Shown here piece by piece: positions 35,218-47,432 of a stretch of DNA of 64,000 bases (positions within the stretch are counted from its first letter, which is position 1; each line of letters starts with the position of its first letter). The stretch lies in NCBI GenBank assembly GCA_034509925.1, contig CM067530.1, positions 6,134,001-6,198,000 of the forward strand. The letters are read 5' to 3'. The notes beneath the pieces are model-generated. The model did no database searches. It was not told where the DNA came from and worked only from the letters and a program-made list of their open reading frames with translations. A program made the translations under genes and the position numbers. The DNA is from Hirudinaria manillensis (taxonomy: Eukaryota > Annelida > Clitellata > Hirudinida > Hirudinidae).

Positions 35218-36861
35218 ATGGCTAAAATGAGGAAAACCTCGAGTGGTAACGAACCGAAAATAATTTTGTTGTCACACCCTTCAATGTTTTCCTTAGCAAG
35301 AACAATTGCTCAGAGGTGCCAGGTAGATTAAATGTATTGAAAACGTTTAAAGTTGGGGTCTAATTTTTTTTTGTTCCATTAAGAAACGTTTCCCCGGCTT
35401 GTTAGAATATCAAGAGAAAGGCGTACATTGGAATAAATTCAGAGATGATTTTCCAAATCTTTTCATAGATAACGTAAAGCATATATCTAACAAAAATGGT
35501 TCTACATTCAGTGTGATGCAATTTTATTTAAAAGTTATCTTTAATGACTATTAATTTTTTAGTTGTTTTTTTGGCTAGTTTCCATAACCCTCAAGTGATA
35601 TTTGAACAACTTTCTTTGATGTATGCTCTTCCCAGGTAAGCAGTTAGCTTACAATTTTATGTTAAATTTAATTAACATTGTTAAACTCATGATAAATAAA
35701 GGTATATGGTAAGATCCTTCATCATTATTCTACCATATTTTCCAACTGGAACCATGGAACGGATAGATCTGGAAGGACAAGTAGCAACTGCCAAAGTAAA
35801 AAGGACATATCCATTATTTAAGCCTTGATGTTTAACATCATGTTATTACAGACTTTGGCATTAATGCTCTCAGCAGTTCCACTGACTGCCAGAGGTCCTT
35901 CACAGATTCTTATATATGACATCCATGCCTTACAAGAGAGGTTTTACTTCTCAGATGGTGTCATTCCTAGGTAACCATCAAATAGCTTTTGGCACCATTT
36001 TCCACCTGGCAATATTTTCAGGAATTAAATATCATCTTTAACTGTTAATAAAAATCATCTTCAGATTAGAGACTGCATTGACAATGTTGACAGAGGAAAT
36101 CAAAAGAATTAGCAATTCTGAAAAAGTTGCTGTCGCATTTCCCGACGACGGAGCTCACAAGAGATTCAACATTTGGCTCGGGAATGTTCCCAGTGTGTCC
36201 CTCGTTGTTTGCACAAAAGTTAGAGTTGGTGACAAAAGAGTCATTCAGATAAAAGAAGGTCTGTAGCTTATCTAGTCGATCCATTTACATTTTATAAATT
36301 TTCAATAAATTCAAAACTCTAGCTTTTATTTCTTAATATCTTTCAACACTTTCTATCATTCAAAGTGATTTTTGAAGTAGTGGGAATGATAACCTTTCTA
36401 TCGTCTTGAACTTAAATGAATATTAAATAATAACATTTAATCAAATCCACCTTCCATCGTGATTTGTTGTCTTAAGCAGTTCATTTATTATTCCTAGGAG
36501 AAGTAAAGGATCATCATGTAGTAATTGTGGATGACCTGGTCCAAAGTGGAGGTACAATTGCAGAATGTGCAAAGGTAAAGTTAGAAGATTCATGTGGGGA
36601 GATTGTTTTTTAGTCTTCAATTTATTTTATCAGGTTTTAGTCCAAGCAAAGGCAAGAAAAGTAAGTGCCTATGTGACTCATGCAGTTTTTCCTGGCGATT
36701 CCTGGAGACAATTCTCCGGTGAGAATCCAGTGGTTTCTTTGGAAAACTTTTGGATCACGGACTCTTTGCCAAATGCATACGAGATCTGTAAAAATACTCC
36801 ATTTAAACTGCTTTCTTTAGGTGGAGTCGTTCTAGATGCAATTGTCAGTACTTTTGAATGA
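35218..36861 (+). CDS. PRPP synthetase-like protein, plant-like class II, eight exons
   Basis: Exons: 35218-35322, 35384-35498, 35563-35635, 35702-35795, 35852-35970, 36065-36258, 36498-36574 and 36634-36861, total 1005 bases, 334 residues. PRPP synthetases make 5-phosphoribosyl 1-diphosphate from ribose 5-phosphate and ATP for nucleotide synthesis. The PRPP-binding motif [17 protein letters not shown] is intact, as is [11 protein letters not shown]. Segments such as [46 protein letters not shown] and FWITDSLP are, to my recollection, characteristic of plant class II (phosphate-independent) enzymes, not the usual animal PRPS1/2 type. Eight short introns with ordinary splice sites make bacterial contamination unlikely. 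Start chosen at the first ATG ([10 protein letters not shown]), which directly precedes the conserved first strand. No organelle-targeting peptide is obvious. Confidence 0.92.
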
Positions 36862-37321
36862 TATTAACTGTTAACAGTTATCAATTATTTTCAAAATTCT
36901 GTTCTTGGCCCATGTTTGATTGTTTGATGGTCGAAATAAACACAGGAAAAAAAAATGAGGATCTGTGGAACTGTGAATCTAAATTTATTACTCAATAAAC
37001 TGGCGCGACGAGGTTCCTGTTAAAAATACCAACCTGCCTCGGGAGTTGACAACCGAACGAACTTTGAACTAAACTGTAGGAGGAAGGCTCAAATATCTCA
37101 CAGCAGACGTATTTAGTATAAGAATCTCAATTGGCGAAACATAAAACAAATTCAAGTCAAAGGGACAACCACAAGTTTATCGTGAGCGATACGAAGAACG
37201 ATAAAACTCCAGGGAAAATCTGGAAAAAGCTGCTCCCAGAACTGGATATTTTCTCCTTCTTGGGAAGCATGAATTGTTCTGTAGAGGAGAAAGTAATTTA
37301 TGTGTAAATCGCCATGTCATG
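36862..37321. other. Intergenic between convergent genes
   Basis: Holds the 3' UTRs of the PRPP synthetase-like gene and of the CUB gene. No further exon was proven, although a last CUB-gene exon could lie here if the GTATCT donor near 37380 is used. Confidence 0.35.
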
Positions 37322-40300
37322 TTACCTTTTATCGTGCGCTGTGCTGTATTTATGTTTACTTCGGTCTTTTATTTGATAGATACCTTTGGTTTGTCTGAAC
37401 TGGTAGAAAGCTTGGAACCCAGTGGAGTCGTAAATATCGTTCGATTTGAACGTGACTCTGAAGAAGTCACCGTCAGAATTTACTTCGTTTTTATTTGCCG
37501 GTTTCAGTCCACACAGTCGTAACATCTTCCTGTCAATGAGTGGTATATTGAAATTCGACAATTCCACGTAATCACTCTGTGATTCATCGCTGCATCTGTA
37601 GGAGAACAAACGAAGACGTTTAAGCCCAACAATTGGTTTCTGAGAAAAGCTTCAGTGCATGTGTAGCTTGGGACGCATCCGAGACATCGTCTTAGAAAAA
37701 CTATTTAAAGGGAGAAAATATGAACCGACCAGAAATAGCATTCATAATAATTACATTAAATTCCTTATTAAAATATTTATTGTATGGGATTAATCAATTT
37801 TGATCAATTAATATCGAATGGAATGGAAGGCATCCTCCACTTTTCCGTCATATGCACCAGCGGATCTAAGAGGATAGGGTGGGAAGTGATACAGAAAAAA
37901 ATTAGCCTCTCATGATTCTGGACAAGATGTCATTCCACCCATCGATCGATCAATAGTCCTATTTTCAATGGAGGGCCCCCGCCAAGTCATTACAGAGCCG
38001 CCACTGCATATGCAGTGCATAAGCATGAAAATATCATCCACATATTTATTATCTAAAGTCAAATTGACACGAATATTTGACTTGAAAATTAGCATGCATG
38101 TTTGAAATTAACAGCTCAGCCTACAGCTGATTCCCTTCCACATCGAAGTAGATGAAATGGATGTAAATTCTCTCGTTAGGTTTTCCATGAAAGATGTAAT
38201 GACATTCAGTGTTCCTTGGGTACAAGCCAGGATAATTGGGAGAGGTGAAAGTGCCATTGGATGATCGGTCGCTATGATACTCGAACATGCAAGCTGAATA
38301 ATATTATAAATTTCTAGCGTTAATTATTTTAAAAGTGACATTTCAAAATGATTCTGAACTATTCAAATCAGCTAAAATATTAATTTGTTAATATATGTGA
38401 CCCACCTATATTCGGATTGGTTTTAACTTGGATGCCCGAACGTATTCCGAAATCTGTAAAAGTTTACAAATTCTAAATGGTGAACTCGGCACGCATAATA
38501 ATTTTTCCAAAGAACTAGAAATCTGGCCACTGTCCATAATAGATTATATTTTGATGAGATAAACGTCAGCATCTCACAAAAATATTTTTCAAAGATGCCA
38601 GAACCAGAGGGCAATTGAATTGAAATTACAGTGACATACAGGGATCGCCGAAATTTTCTCTAATAGTAGGGCTGCACACGGATGGAACTCTCCACTAGAA
38701 GTGAAGGCACCTTGGAGTACCAAGGGAGGCGGGGGCATGAACCAGATGGCGGCATTTTGGAGGAGATAAAGTTTTAAAAAAATTTAAATATGAATATTTT
38801 TTATAATAAATTGAGTTTTTAAAGTTGCAATATGGCGCTATTTTTAGTGCTTGCAGATAAACCTCGTAAATATATATTTGAATAAGGCAAAAGTCTTCGA
38901 CTATTAGCTTTATCCAAGCAGAGGCAAAAAAAAAGTAATTGCCTGTAACCTTAACCAAAAAATAAAAATGTTTGTAGTCTTAAGAAAATAAATATTTTTG
39001 GGGCTTTCCGGAATTTGAAGGTCACATTATCCTCGGGATATAAACGGAAAAGTGGGCGCAGCAAATCGAAAGACAAAAAGCAATTGATACGGCAATAGGT
39101 AAATGAACAGATAATATCCAAGTTTAATATTTCATGTTAATAATAATTATTATTCCGACAGAATTTATGATCTTTGATTTTATGAGAAAATTATTGTTTG
39201 CTTGCTTATTTTTCTTTCCCTACCGCCTATCGCTGTGTATACACATTGAGATACGCTTCCGTTCTAATTAATAGTAATTACCAATAACACTACCTCTAAT
39301 AAAAATTATTTAATAAAAATTCAGCAAACAATACAAATATTACTAATAATGGCCAATAATAAATGCAATAAATGTTTTATTCGATCTGTTTCAAACAAAC
39401 AAAAAACGCAATTTTCCTCGAGATTGCTGAGAATTACAAAAAAAAATACAAATCAGGAAGCGTATTCTTTGAAAAAGCCTCTTTCTGGAAGAATAGCATC
39501 TGATTCTTAGAGGAAGAAAGTGATTTATAACTAAACTATTGTGCAAAAGTTGCTCATTATTTTGAAAAATTATTACATCCATCCAGCAATAAAGGCACGC
39601 AATATTTGAACGATTGCTAAAATTAAATTAATGTTTTATTGTAAATAAGTAAAAGAAAAAATAAGTATAAACGAACGAAAATACTAAATAAAAAAGATTT
39701 CCAGATATTAATGCATCCATTCCACGCGAATTTAAAGATTTTCGCTGGTCATGCAAAGCTTTGAAGGAGATCCTTCCTGATAATCACAACAAATAAATGA
39801 AAAATCATTACATTAAGAACTATTAATGCTGTTAAGACCGAATTTATAATTAATTATTTTACCATTAAGACTTGCTACTGACGTACATCCCCATATTTAG
39901 AAGTTAGTCCTGAGAATATCCTTGACCTTATTGACTAAGCATCGCTTATTCATTTTTGACATTCCATTGTCAACAATAAGTTGATTTTGTCGTTTATGCC
40001 GAATTCAAAGAAGGAGCAGATCGTTCTTAAATCATTTCCTATTTTCTGTTCTTTTAAGTTGAATTCATTTTTAATATTCAAATCTTGATTTAGAGTCAGA
40101 AATTTTAGAGAAAGTTTCATGAATGGAGCAATAAAAGTATTTAAGCCATAAACAAAAATATTTTGATCATATTTGGAATAAATAAATTAAGAACCAACTT
40201 TATCATTACCATTATCAGCTTTGAATTAGAATAGAATTTGTTCATTAAGGAGTTATTTTTAATCAGGATGGAAATTCGCACATTTCCTTTGCGGAAACAG

Positions 40301-42719
40301 CATCCAAAACCATTTGCAGATGTTCATCGTCATCAAATATCAAAGGAAACTACTTGAATGAAATCATTCAAAAGTTAATTATCGATCATGAAGACATTTC
40401 TCTGAGAAAGGAGATCAATTTTATTGCCGACTGATGCTCAGAGATTTTGGGATTGCAGAAGATAATTATTTCCTGACAAATGAGCCAATTGCCAACGAGT
40501 TGCCAGTAAGTCAACCGGTCATGTTGACCCACCAAAAGAAAGAATCCGTCTCTCAGTGGACACGACTTTATTTAAAACTTGTAAGGAATAACTGCTCGTG
40601 ATCAAGAATCGTGGTAGTTCAATTTTTAACACAATTGTAATGGTACACATTAGACTCCAATAATCAAAATAAGTTGGTTGCATTCATGTTTGTCACTGTA
40701 AAATAAATAAAAAAATAATTTAAGAATAGAATAGAAAAGTCTTCTATTTGTTTAATTTCATCCATCAATTCTGTTAATATCTGATAACGACCGTAATGTC
40801 GGTCATAACTGGCGTTGTAAGTGATTAACTCGGAAGCCACGGGTGTTTTCATAGCAGGATTCATGATCGAGAAAACGTTACAATGACGCCTTTTTATTTC
40901 AAGCGAAAAGCTTCCGTGTGGTCCATTCCAGTGAAGAGTTTTTTTATATTTATATATAAATTCCTGCATTAATAATGCTTAGAGACGTCCGAGTTCTTGT
41001 TATTTCCGCTTCAACAATGCAACAGATGGCGGTATAAGCCACGCATCCTTTAAATCTAACGGCATCGATACATTAGATGGCGGTGTTAATTAAAAAAGAA
41101 ATTATTTTAAAATATTAATTAAGCCTTCTTTATTTCCACCCTGCATTTGAGACGAAGATGTTTTTATGGTTGTTTGTTCAAGAACGTCTAAGAATTGAAA
41201 ATTCTTCAAGTTCGAGTTGTTCACCTGTAACAAAGCTGTAGTTTGCAATGAAGGCAACTCCTGGCTTGTTGGTGCTGCTTCTTCTTACGTAGTTGACCTC
41301 CAATTCGTTTTCAGAGGACATGAGGGTCGGGGGTCTCCTGATGCCGCAATAAGTATCGATCTCTCTCGTGGTCTTTTTGAGTAACACGGACACCTTTATG
41401 TAGTCGCCGTGTTCGCAGTTGCTGACAATATTTAATCTAAGATTAATGCAAAATACCGTTATTAGTGGCAACTCTAATAATTCATTCGTTGGCGTTAATT
41501 AGAAAAGTTGAAGCTCAAAGTCAGTTAAGTTATTTGTTTCGGATGTTCGGTCGTTTGTTTTGGTCGAAGTTTAATTAACGCCCTTTGGCATCTTCTGAAG
41601 AAGCTGAACTAATAACGGCTGAGACCTTTGATGAAAAAAATTTGGATAATAAAATAACTTTAAAATGCCAGAAGACGAACAAATGAAGCTCTGCGAAAAG
41701 CAAAAAGTCTTGAGAAAAGCGAAAGAATAAAACATCCACCAAGGCGTGTCTGACTGTAAAGTTTTGGAAATGAAATGGTTTTGAAGTTTCCCATCGCAAC
41801 AACAAAATGAAATATTTGGTTACAAATTATATTTACGTGATATAACACGGTATAACATGATATCACGGCATAATTACGTAATTATTGGCAATAGGATTAT
41901 AGGCAATAGGATGACAAGCGGCGAATAACAAGCCGTAAATTGTAAATATTTTATAAGAAACAATAAACAAAACTAAGTTTAACATCTTCAAAGTAATGGA
42001 TTTGAAGACATATATGTAATTGGTTTATTTCTGATTTGGTTTTATATCACATAATTTATTTATTATATAATTTGATTTAATTTGATAATTGTTTTCAATA
42101 TCAGGTGACAAATAAATGATGCTCCTATCCTTTTTAGTTGAGGACGGATTGGTGTAAGACGCGTGTAACAATATTAAAAATTATCAGAACATTAACAACT
42201 TCAATATAAATTATATTAATAAATAATGATGGTAATATGATAGTGTAGGCGATAATAAAATTACATGTATTTTCTAACATTAGCTGACCACTCATCAGAC
42301 ATTGCTTACCTGGATCCATCCTGTTCCTCCACTTCCATATGCATTTCAGTAAAAGAAAGTTGAACCCTTTCTTCTGGTGACCCCTTGAAATGGTATCTAC
42401 GAACGACATCTAGCGGACAACTAGACTGAAAGTTCGGAGATGAAATGGATCCATGTTTTCTGTCGAGACTATCAATTACTTGCGTGTAATCGTGGCATCC
42501 TGCGTCCAACGTGGCTCGTGTCAGGATAAGTCGGATCGTCGAAATGCTAGAAGTTTAAAAGTAAACAAAAATCTTACCAGTGTCCGATGTCGATTCCCTC
42601 TGTTGGTCGTAACTGAACTCCAGATCATCGCAGCCGATGTTTTCCAGGTAGAAAATAACCACGAGAATCGAACAGGTGAGCGTCGCTCCAGAAAATCGGT
42701 TTAGAATCGTGGATTTCAT
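37322..42719 (-). CDS. Secreted two-CUB protein, suppressor-of-lurcher-like
   Basis: Exons: 42719-42578, 42499-42310, 41421-41225, 38453-38406, 38293-38125 and 37595-37322, total 1020 bases, 339 residues. A hydrophobic N-terminus (CSILVVIFYLENIGC) is a signal peptide or anchor. CUB1 spans exons 2-3: SISSPNFQSSCP, LSFTEMHME, CEHGDYIKV, YCGIRRPP and GVAFIANYSF. A linker exon (DFGIRSGIQVKTNPNI) follows. CUB2 spans exons 5-6: FEYHSDRSSNGTFTSPNYPG, FIYFDVEG, SQSDYVELSNF, LCGLKP and FFRVTFKSND. CUB domains bind proteins at the cell surface. The linker-plus-CUB2 arrangement recalls SOL-1 of nematodes and its arthropod relatives, which act with AMPA-type glutamate receptors; the assignment to that group is tentative. 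The C-terminus (a basic tail ending DKR) may be incomplete, since a donor lies inside the last exon. Introns of 2.8 and 0.9 kb are long for this window. Confidence 0.82.
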
Positions 42720-45156
42720 CGTGAATTCTCTAGATTTTCAATTCATTACCATTTAAATGGAACTCGTCCAAGAAGAAATTAAAGCTCAAAGATGTTCAGA
42801 CGACTGACGAGGCTTATAAAGGAGTCGTGCAGGGGATAGTTGCATGCCGATCGTCGCAAACTTTTCTTTCAAATTTTGTCTCACCGGTGTTGTCAAGTGT
42901 CGCAGCCATTGTTTAATAACACGATTTAATTTCTAATTACACTTTTTAAAAATCGAGCGGCGAAATTCTGGAACCGTAACGGACAAAATCTCGCTAAATT
43001 CATAAAAAACAACGATTGGAAAAGATTTTGAAATGCGTTTCGCGAACAGATGTTTTGAAGTTCAATTAAGGAATGGAAATGTATGGAAATTCATCTTGAG
43101 AAGTCCATTTATCCGATTAGTCGTGGGAACACCAGGACAGGAAGCTGAGCAGCTGCTTTGCATTATTGACCAAAAGCCGACCACAGGGCTGCATACAACC
43201 GCCTCAATTCTTCAATCACGCCTGGCGTCTGAAATTCTTGAAAATTGTTCTTCCAACTGTCTCCCTTCTTGCTTTCAAATAAATTATTTAAAAACCTCAC
43301 TAAAAGAGCTCAGCAAAGCTACCTTCTCAAATGCTGCTCAACAGATGGATGGCTGCAAGAAGCGGAAATAATTTCATTTTTCAAAAGAATGCGCAAAGCT
43401 ATGGCCAATAATAAGAAACACAACGTGATGATAACGACCATAATAACGTTATTTTTATTGTATGTCTAAGATTACGTCTAATATTATTATAATACCCTAT
43501 AAAATACCTATTTTTTTATCCTATATTTTACCCTATAAAATCTTTATTTACTAATGCAGGCAAAATATTTCACAATAAGCCACAGAAATCATTAATCCGA
43601 TTAAATTAAAATTACCAAATAATTTGTCAAAACAGTGACTAATTTCTGTAATTCAATAAATGTGGCTTTTCTTTAAAATCCAACTTGATGCAGGATCTTC
43701 AACCGGGCTCAAGTGGATGTGATAAAAGTTACTTTTAAGTACGTGTGCCCTTAAGATAAAATTCCTTAAATCCAACCAGAAATTGCATTCAATACCCCCA
43801 AGAAAGCGTCAGAAAAGAACAGAGAATTTAAACTTTGCGGGGTTTTCCCAATTTATTTATTTTTAAATTTCAGAGCTTATTTTTTAATTTTTGTTCTTTT
43901 AAACAACTATTTAAATCTGATCAAGTTCAATTAAGCTTTCTTGACTTAATTTGAAATCGCAATTTCGGAAAAAAATATAAAACTTAGAGTTATTATAAAT
44001 ACGCGAACATCTGGACGAATTTCTGATACATCTTTTAAATGGACAGACCGTTGAATGGCGGAGTGGATGCATCACTTGTGGCGGATGGATTTCGGATATG
44101 CACCGGAGTGGAAGGTATTGAAGATGAAATGTTTGCGATTGAACATTTTGGAATTTCCAGACGTCGATGGAGTTCATGAATAAATTGTATAAATAATTCA
44201 TTGCGGCCAAGAGATTCACGGGATTAGAACAGGGCTATATTTCACAGTCACAATTAGATTCCCCAAAGTGAACAAAAGTATAAAACTCTTCAATCATCGA
44301 ATATTTCAATAATTCAGCCGCTTCCAAAGGTCGCTCGGATAATCAAATTGTTTGGATAATTGTTCAACCATGCCGTACAAAATGTACAACTTCCAAATGA
44401 AAGCTTGATGGAAAGGAACAGCTAAATCATGTTCCTCTACCAGGTGACCTAGTCTCCATCATTTATTAAAACGTGACTTTTCAAATTATGACACTTACAT
44501 TAGGCCGATCGCAATTAAGAAAAACGTTGTTTAAACAACTATTTCGAAAAAATCCACTTTTAATCGTGGAGGGAATGATTTTAATCCGTTTTAATACCTT
44601 CGGCAACTGAGTCGAATTTTTTTTGTATATGCGGCTCCACGTTGGTGCTGGAGGGATTAATGAATCAAAAAGTTGTTTTTTTTTTAGAAGTTATGAAATT
44701 GTGGAAGCGAATGATAATCATTCACTGGTTCTATTCACTTCAATATTTTCAGACACGTGATTTATATTCATAAATCTCACATAAAAATTTATGGTCGCCT
44801 TTCTCTCGGTGCTTGTTAATCAACCACGTTTCAAGTTATTTCACCTGTTTATGTTCGATTAATTGTTATTTGATTCTATTTTCTTGTCATTTACAAAAAA
44901 ATTCTCTGAGCACGAATTTCACACTTTCTAACTCAGAATGGACCCTCACCTGGTTTCTTAGAAACCTCAAAATCATTCTTTCTTTGATTTATTTCTTCTT
45001 TGATTTTTTTTTTAATTTTAAATTTTTATTTGTTATTAAAGGACAATTTAGCCAAATAATTCAGCTAAATAAGAAAATAATTTACAGATGAGATAATTTT
45101 ATTGCAAGAGATTTAGTTCAATGTCAGATCATTGAAGAAAGATATCGCTTGGGTTG
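42720..45156. other. No recognisable gene
   Basis: AT-rich sequence with a few open frames (for example 43033-43371 plus, 112 residues) that I do not recognise and that lack plausible partners. Nothing further can be supported. Confidence 0.35.
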
Positions 45157-46985
45157 TCACAACCTTTTCATCTCGTCGACGTAAGGTCTGTAGACGGAGT
45201 TGTCTGAAAAAGTGAAATCAATTATAAATCACGGCGAATGAAAACTTTATAGAATTTTAAATCACTGACTAAAGGAGATGAAAAGTCAAGGAACTCGGAT
45301 ACGGTTTGATAAATCTGGATGAAAGGTTCTAACGTAGAAAAGTGTGTCCAAACTGAGATCAAAGCAGGATGTTCCCGATGGCTCCACCCGGAACGAAAAA
45401 TTTTTTGTCTCACATTTGAATAAATAATGATGTCCGACAAATGGTTCGAAAATAACGGTTGATTAAATAACATGGTTGAAAATCACATTTCATTCTCCTG
45501 ATTGCGACCTCGTTGGTCGGACTTGCGTTCGTGTTTTTCCACGCTGAGTTCGCAACCAGTCAAGTGAGGAACATCACCGGTGAGGAAACCTCAGATCGGC
45601 TCTTTTTCCAAGTTCCTATTAAAATTTAAAAACAAATTTTGTTAAAGTTTAAATAAGTTAACAAATAATGATTTGAAAGAATGACATTTGACTACAATGT
45701 CTATGACTGTCGAATGAACGTTTTTAACTCAAAAGGAGCAGACTTTAAATTGAAGATTTATCAGGATCCTTCACTTTCATTTCAACTTTCAAGTCGACTG
45801 AAGATGGTTTTCTGGATACGATGAATTGGTTGAACTCGGGAACATTCTGGGAAAACATTAAAACGTAAAAAGAATCTCTAAAACAATTGAAAACGACAAA
45901 TTAAATGCAATTAAAAATAAAGCGTAGACGAGAAGGACACCTGCACCTGACGATTCCACTGTCAAGGGAGATTCAAGTTGGAATACTCGAAAGATGTAAT
46001 TGAAATGATTTTAAATCATTAAATCAAAACTTTAATGTTAAATTTCAATAGTTAAAATATTTAACTTGTTCGATTAATAGAGTTGAAAAGAAATCGGAGA
46101 AAACAGAGAAACGTCGAAAATTTCCTACATCAAAGTACAAAGTTTTGAGCAAATAAGAGACCGAAGACTTTTATTAAAAATTGTTTCTTATTCGACAAAG
46201 TGACGTTGACATTGACGTTAACGTGTTCGTGCTGCTCGTCGTAGAGACGGAAGTATCGAGACATTCATTGAGACGTGTGAGTCTTGCAAATAAAATTAAT
46301 AATTATTTTAAAGCTTCGAAAAGCCGAGAAAATGATTTCGACAATGTTTAATTTAAAAAAAAAGACATTTTTATTAAGATATTCCTCATGTGATATGACG
46401 AACATTCCGTTGGTTTCATTGTCTTCAACAGGAAGTTGGTGAGAAGTCGTGCCTCGAGAAGGTCATAAGTGGTCAGAGAAGTCAGGATGACTTAAGATGT
46501 CGCTTCAACGAACAACGAACATTCCTCAACACTTCTTTCATCTTCAGATGACCTTCATTTCCTGGAAGAACAAATCGTAATTAATATAATTTAATTTAAA
46601 ATTGTAAGACGTCATTTTGAAAGCACCTTCACGAATAATCAGTTTATTTCTTCTTCAAAGACTTTGTCACAACTGGTTAAGTGTCAAAGCGTAAGCGGCA
46701 ACGTTAATGGAATAAGAGTCCTTGGATTCCATCCAATAAGATCTCATTTCGGTGACCTTTACGATGTACTTCACTGATTTCTTGGTCACTGACTCCGCCA
46801 ATTTTACTTCTTCAGAAGGGAGGGGGTTTAATTATTTATCATTAATTAACTAATTATTTTTATTATTATTATAAATGAACTTATTAACTTGTTATTATAA
46901 ATTAATTGCATTAGTTACTTCGGTGTTGCTACGGCAGAAGTGGGGCAAGCACTTGAGTAGTCAAGGAACACGATGAGATTCCACG
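45157..46985 (-). pseudogene. Decayed partial duplicate of the TEP gene 3' half
   Basis: Reading leftward from about 46985, blocks match the exons of the intact TEP gene between about 49195 and 47433, in the same order. Examples: 46930-46985 (TEP exon near 49140-49195), 46660-46810 (near 48890-49035), 46190-46290 (near 48370-48480), 45750-45850 (near 48005-48090), 45490-45610 (near 47765-47885), 45300-45390 (near 47570-47665) and a last exon reading DNSVYRPYVDEMKRL against DHSVTKPYGGDKVE. A one-base deletion near 45325-45329 shifts the penultimate exon, and a short deletion breaks the exon near 46255-46280. The 5' half, with signal peptide and macroglobulin domains, is absent. It is therefore a local duplication that decayed. 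Confidence 0.85.
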
Positions 46986-47432
46986 TTCCGCTTAACTAAT
47001 TAATCACAAAAATTATTGGCAGTTAACACATTTAACTAATTCAATAAAATTCAGTCGGTTAAATAAATACATATCCCAAAAAATATTGTTCCCAGCTTAC
47101 TTTAGTTTTCTTTCCCTGTTGTCTTAAAGGACAATAAAATGCTTACAAAAGTCATTAAAAAAATAACTTAAAAAATTATGCTTCTGTTTTATGTTCTTCC
47201 TTCATGTTGTAGTTTTTTTTGCCGTTATCCCATCATCCCGAGTTCACTTCCACATTTCAAGTCATCTACTTTCGAGTTCGGTCAAAAGTGATGCCATTCA
47301 AAGTTGGTTCGCCAAGTTAAGCAACAAAATAGTTTGCAGTTGAGAGAAATTTTATTTCAAAAATTTAGCTCAATTTCAAGTCATTTAAGCCAAAAATCAG
47401 TGGGGGATGTCCTTTGGTTCGTGTTTTCAAAT
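46986..47432. other. Spacer between TEP pseudogene and TEP gene
   Basis: AT-rich, probably the 3' UTR and downstream flank of the intact TEP gene. The pseudogene's similarity to TEP coding sequence does not extend into it. Confidence 0.4.

Noticed and set aside
40664..40969. Minus-strand frame with WNGPHGSFSLEIKRR as a further CUB-gene exon
   Set aside because: The flanking exons join perfectly without it, and it lacks a CUB pattern and clear splice sites.
43033..43371. 112-residue plus-strand frame
   Set aside because: No recognisable domain, no promoter or partner exons; not enough to call a gene.
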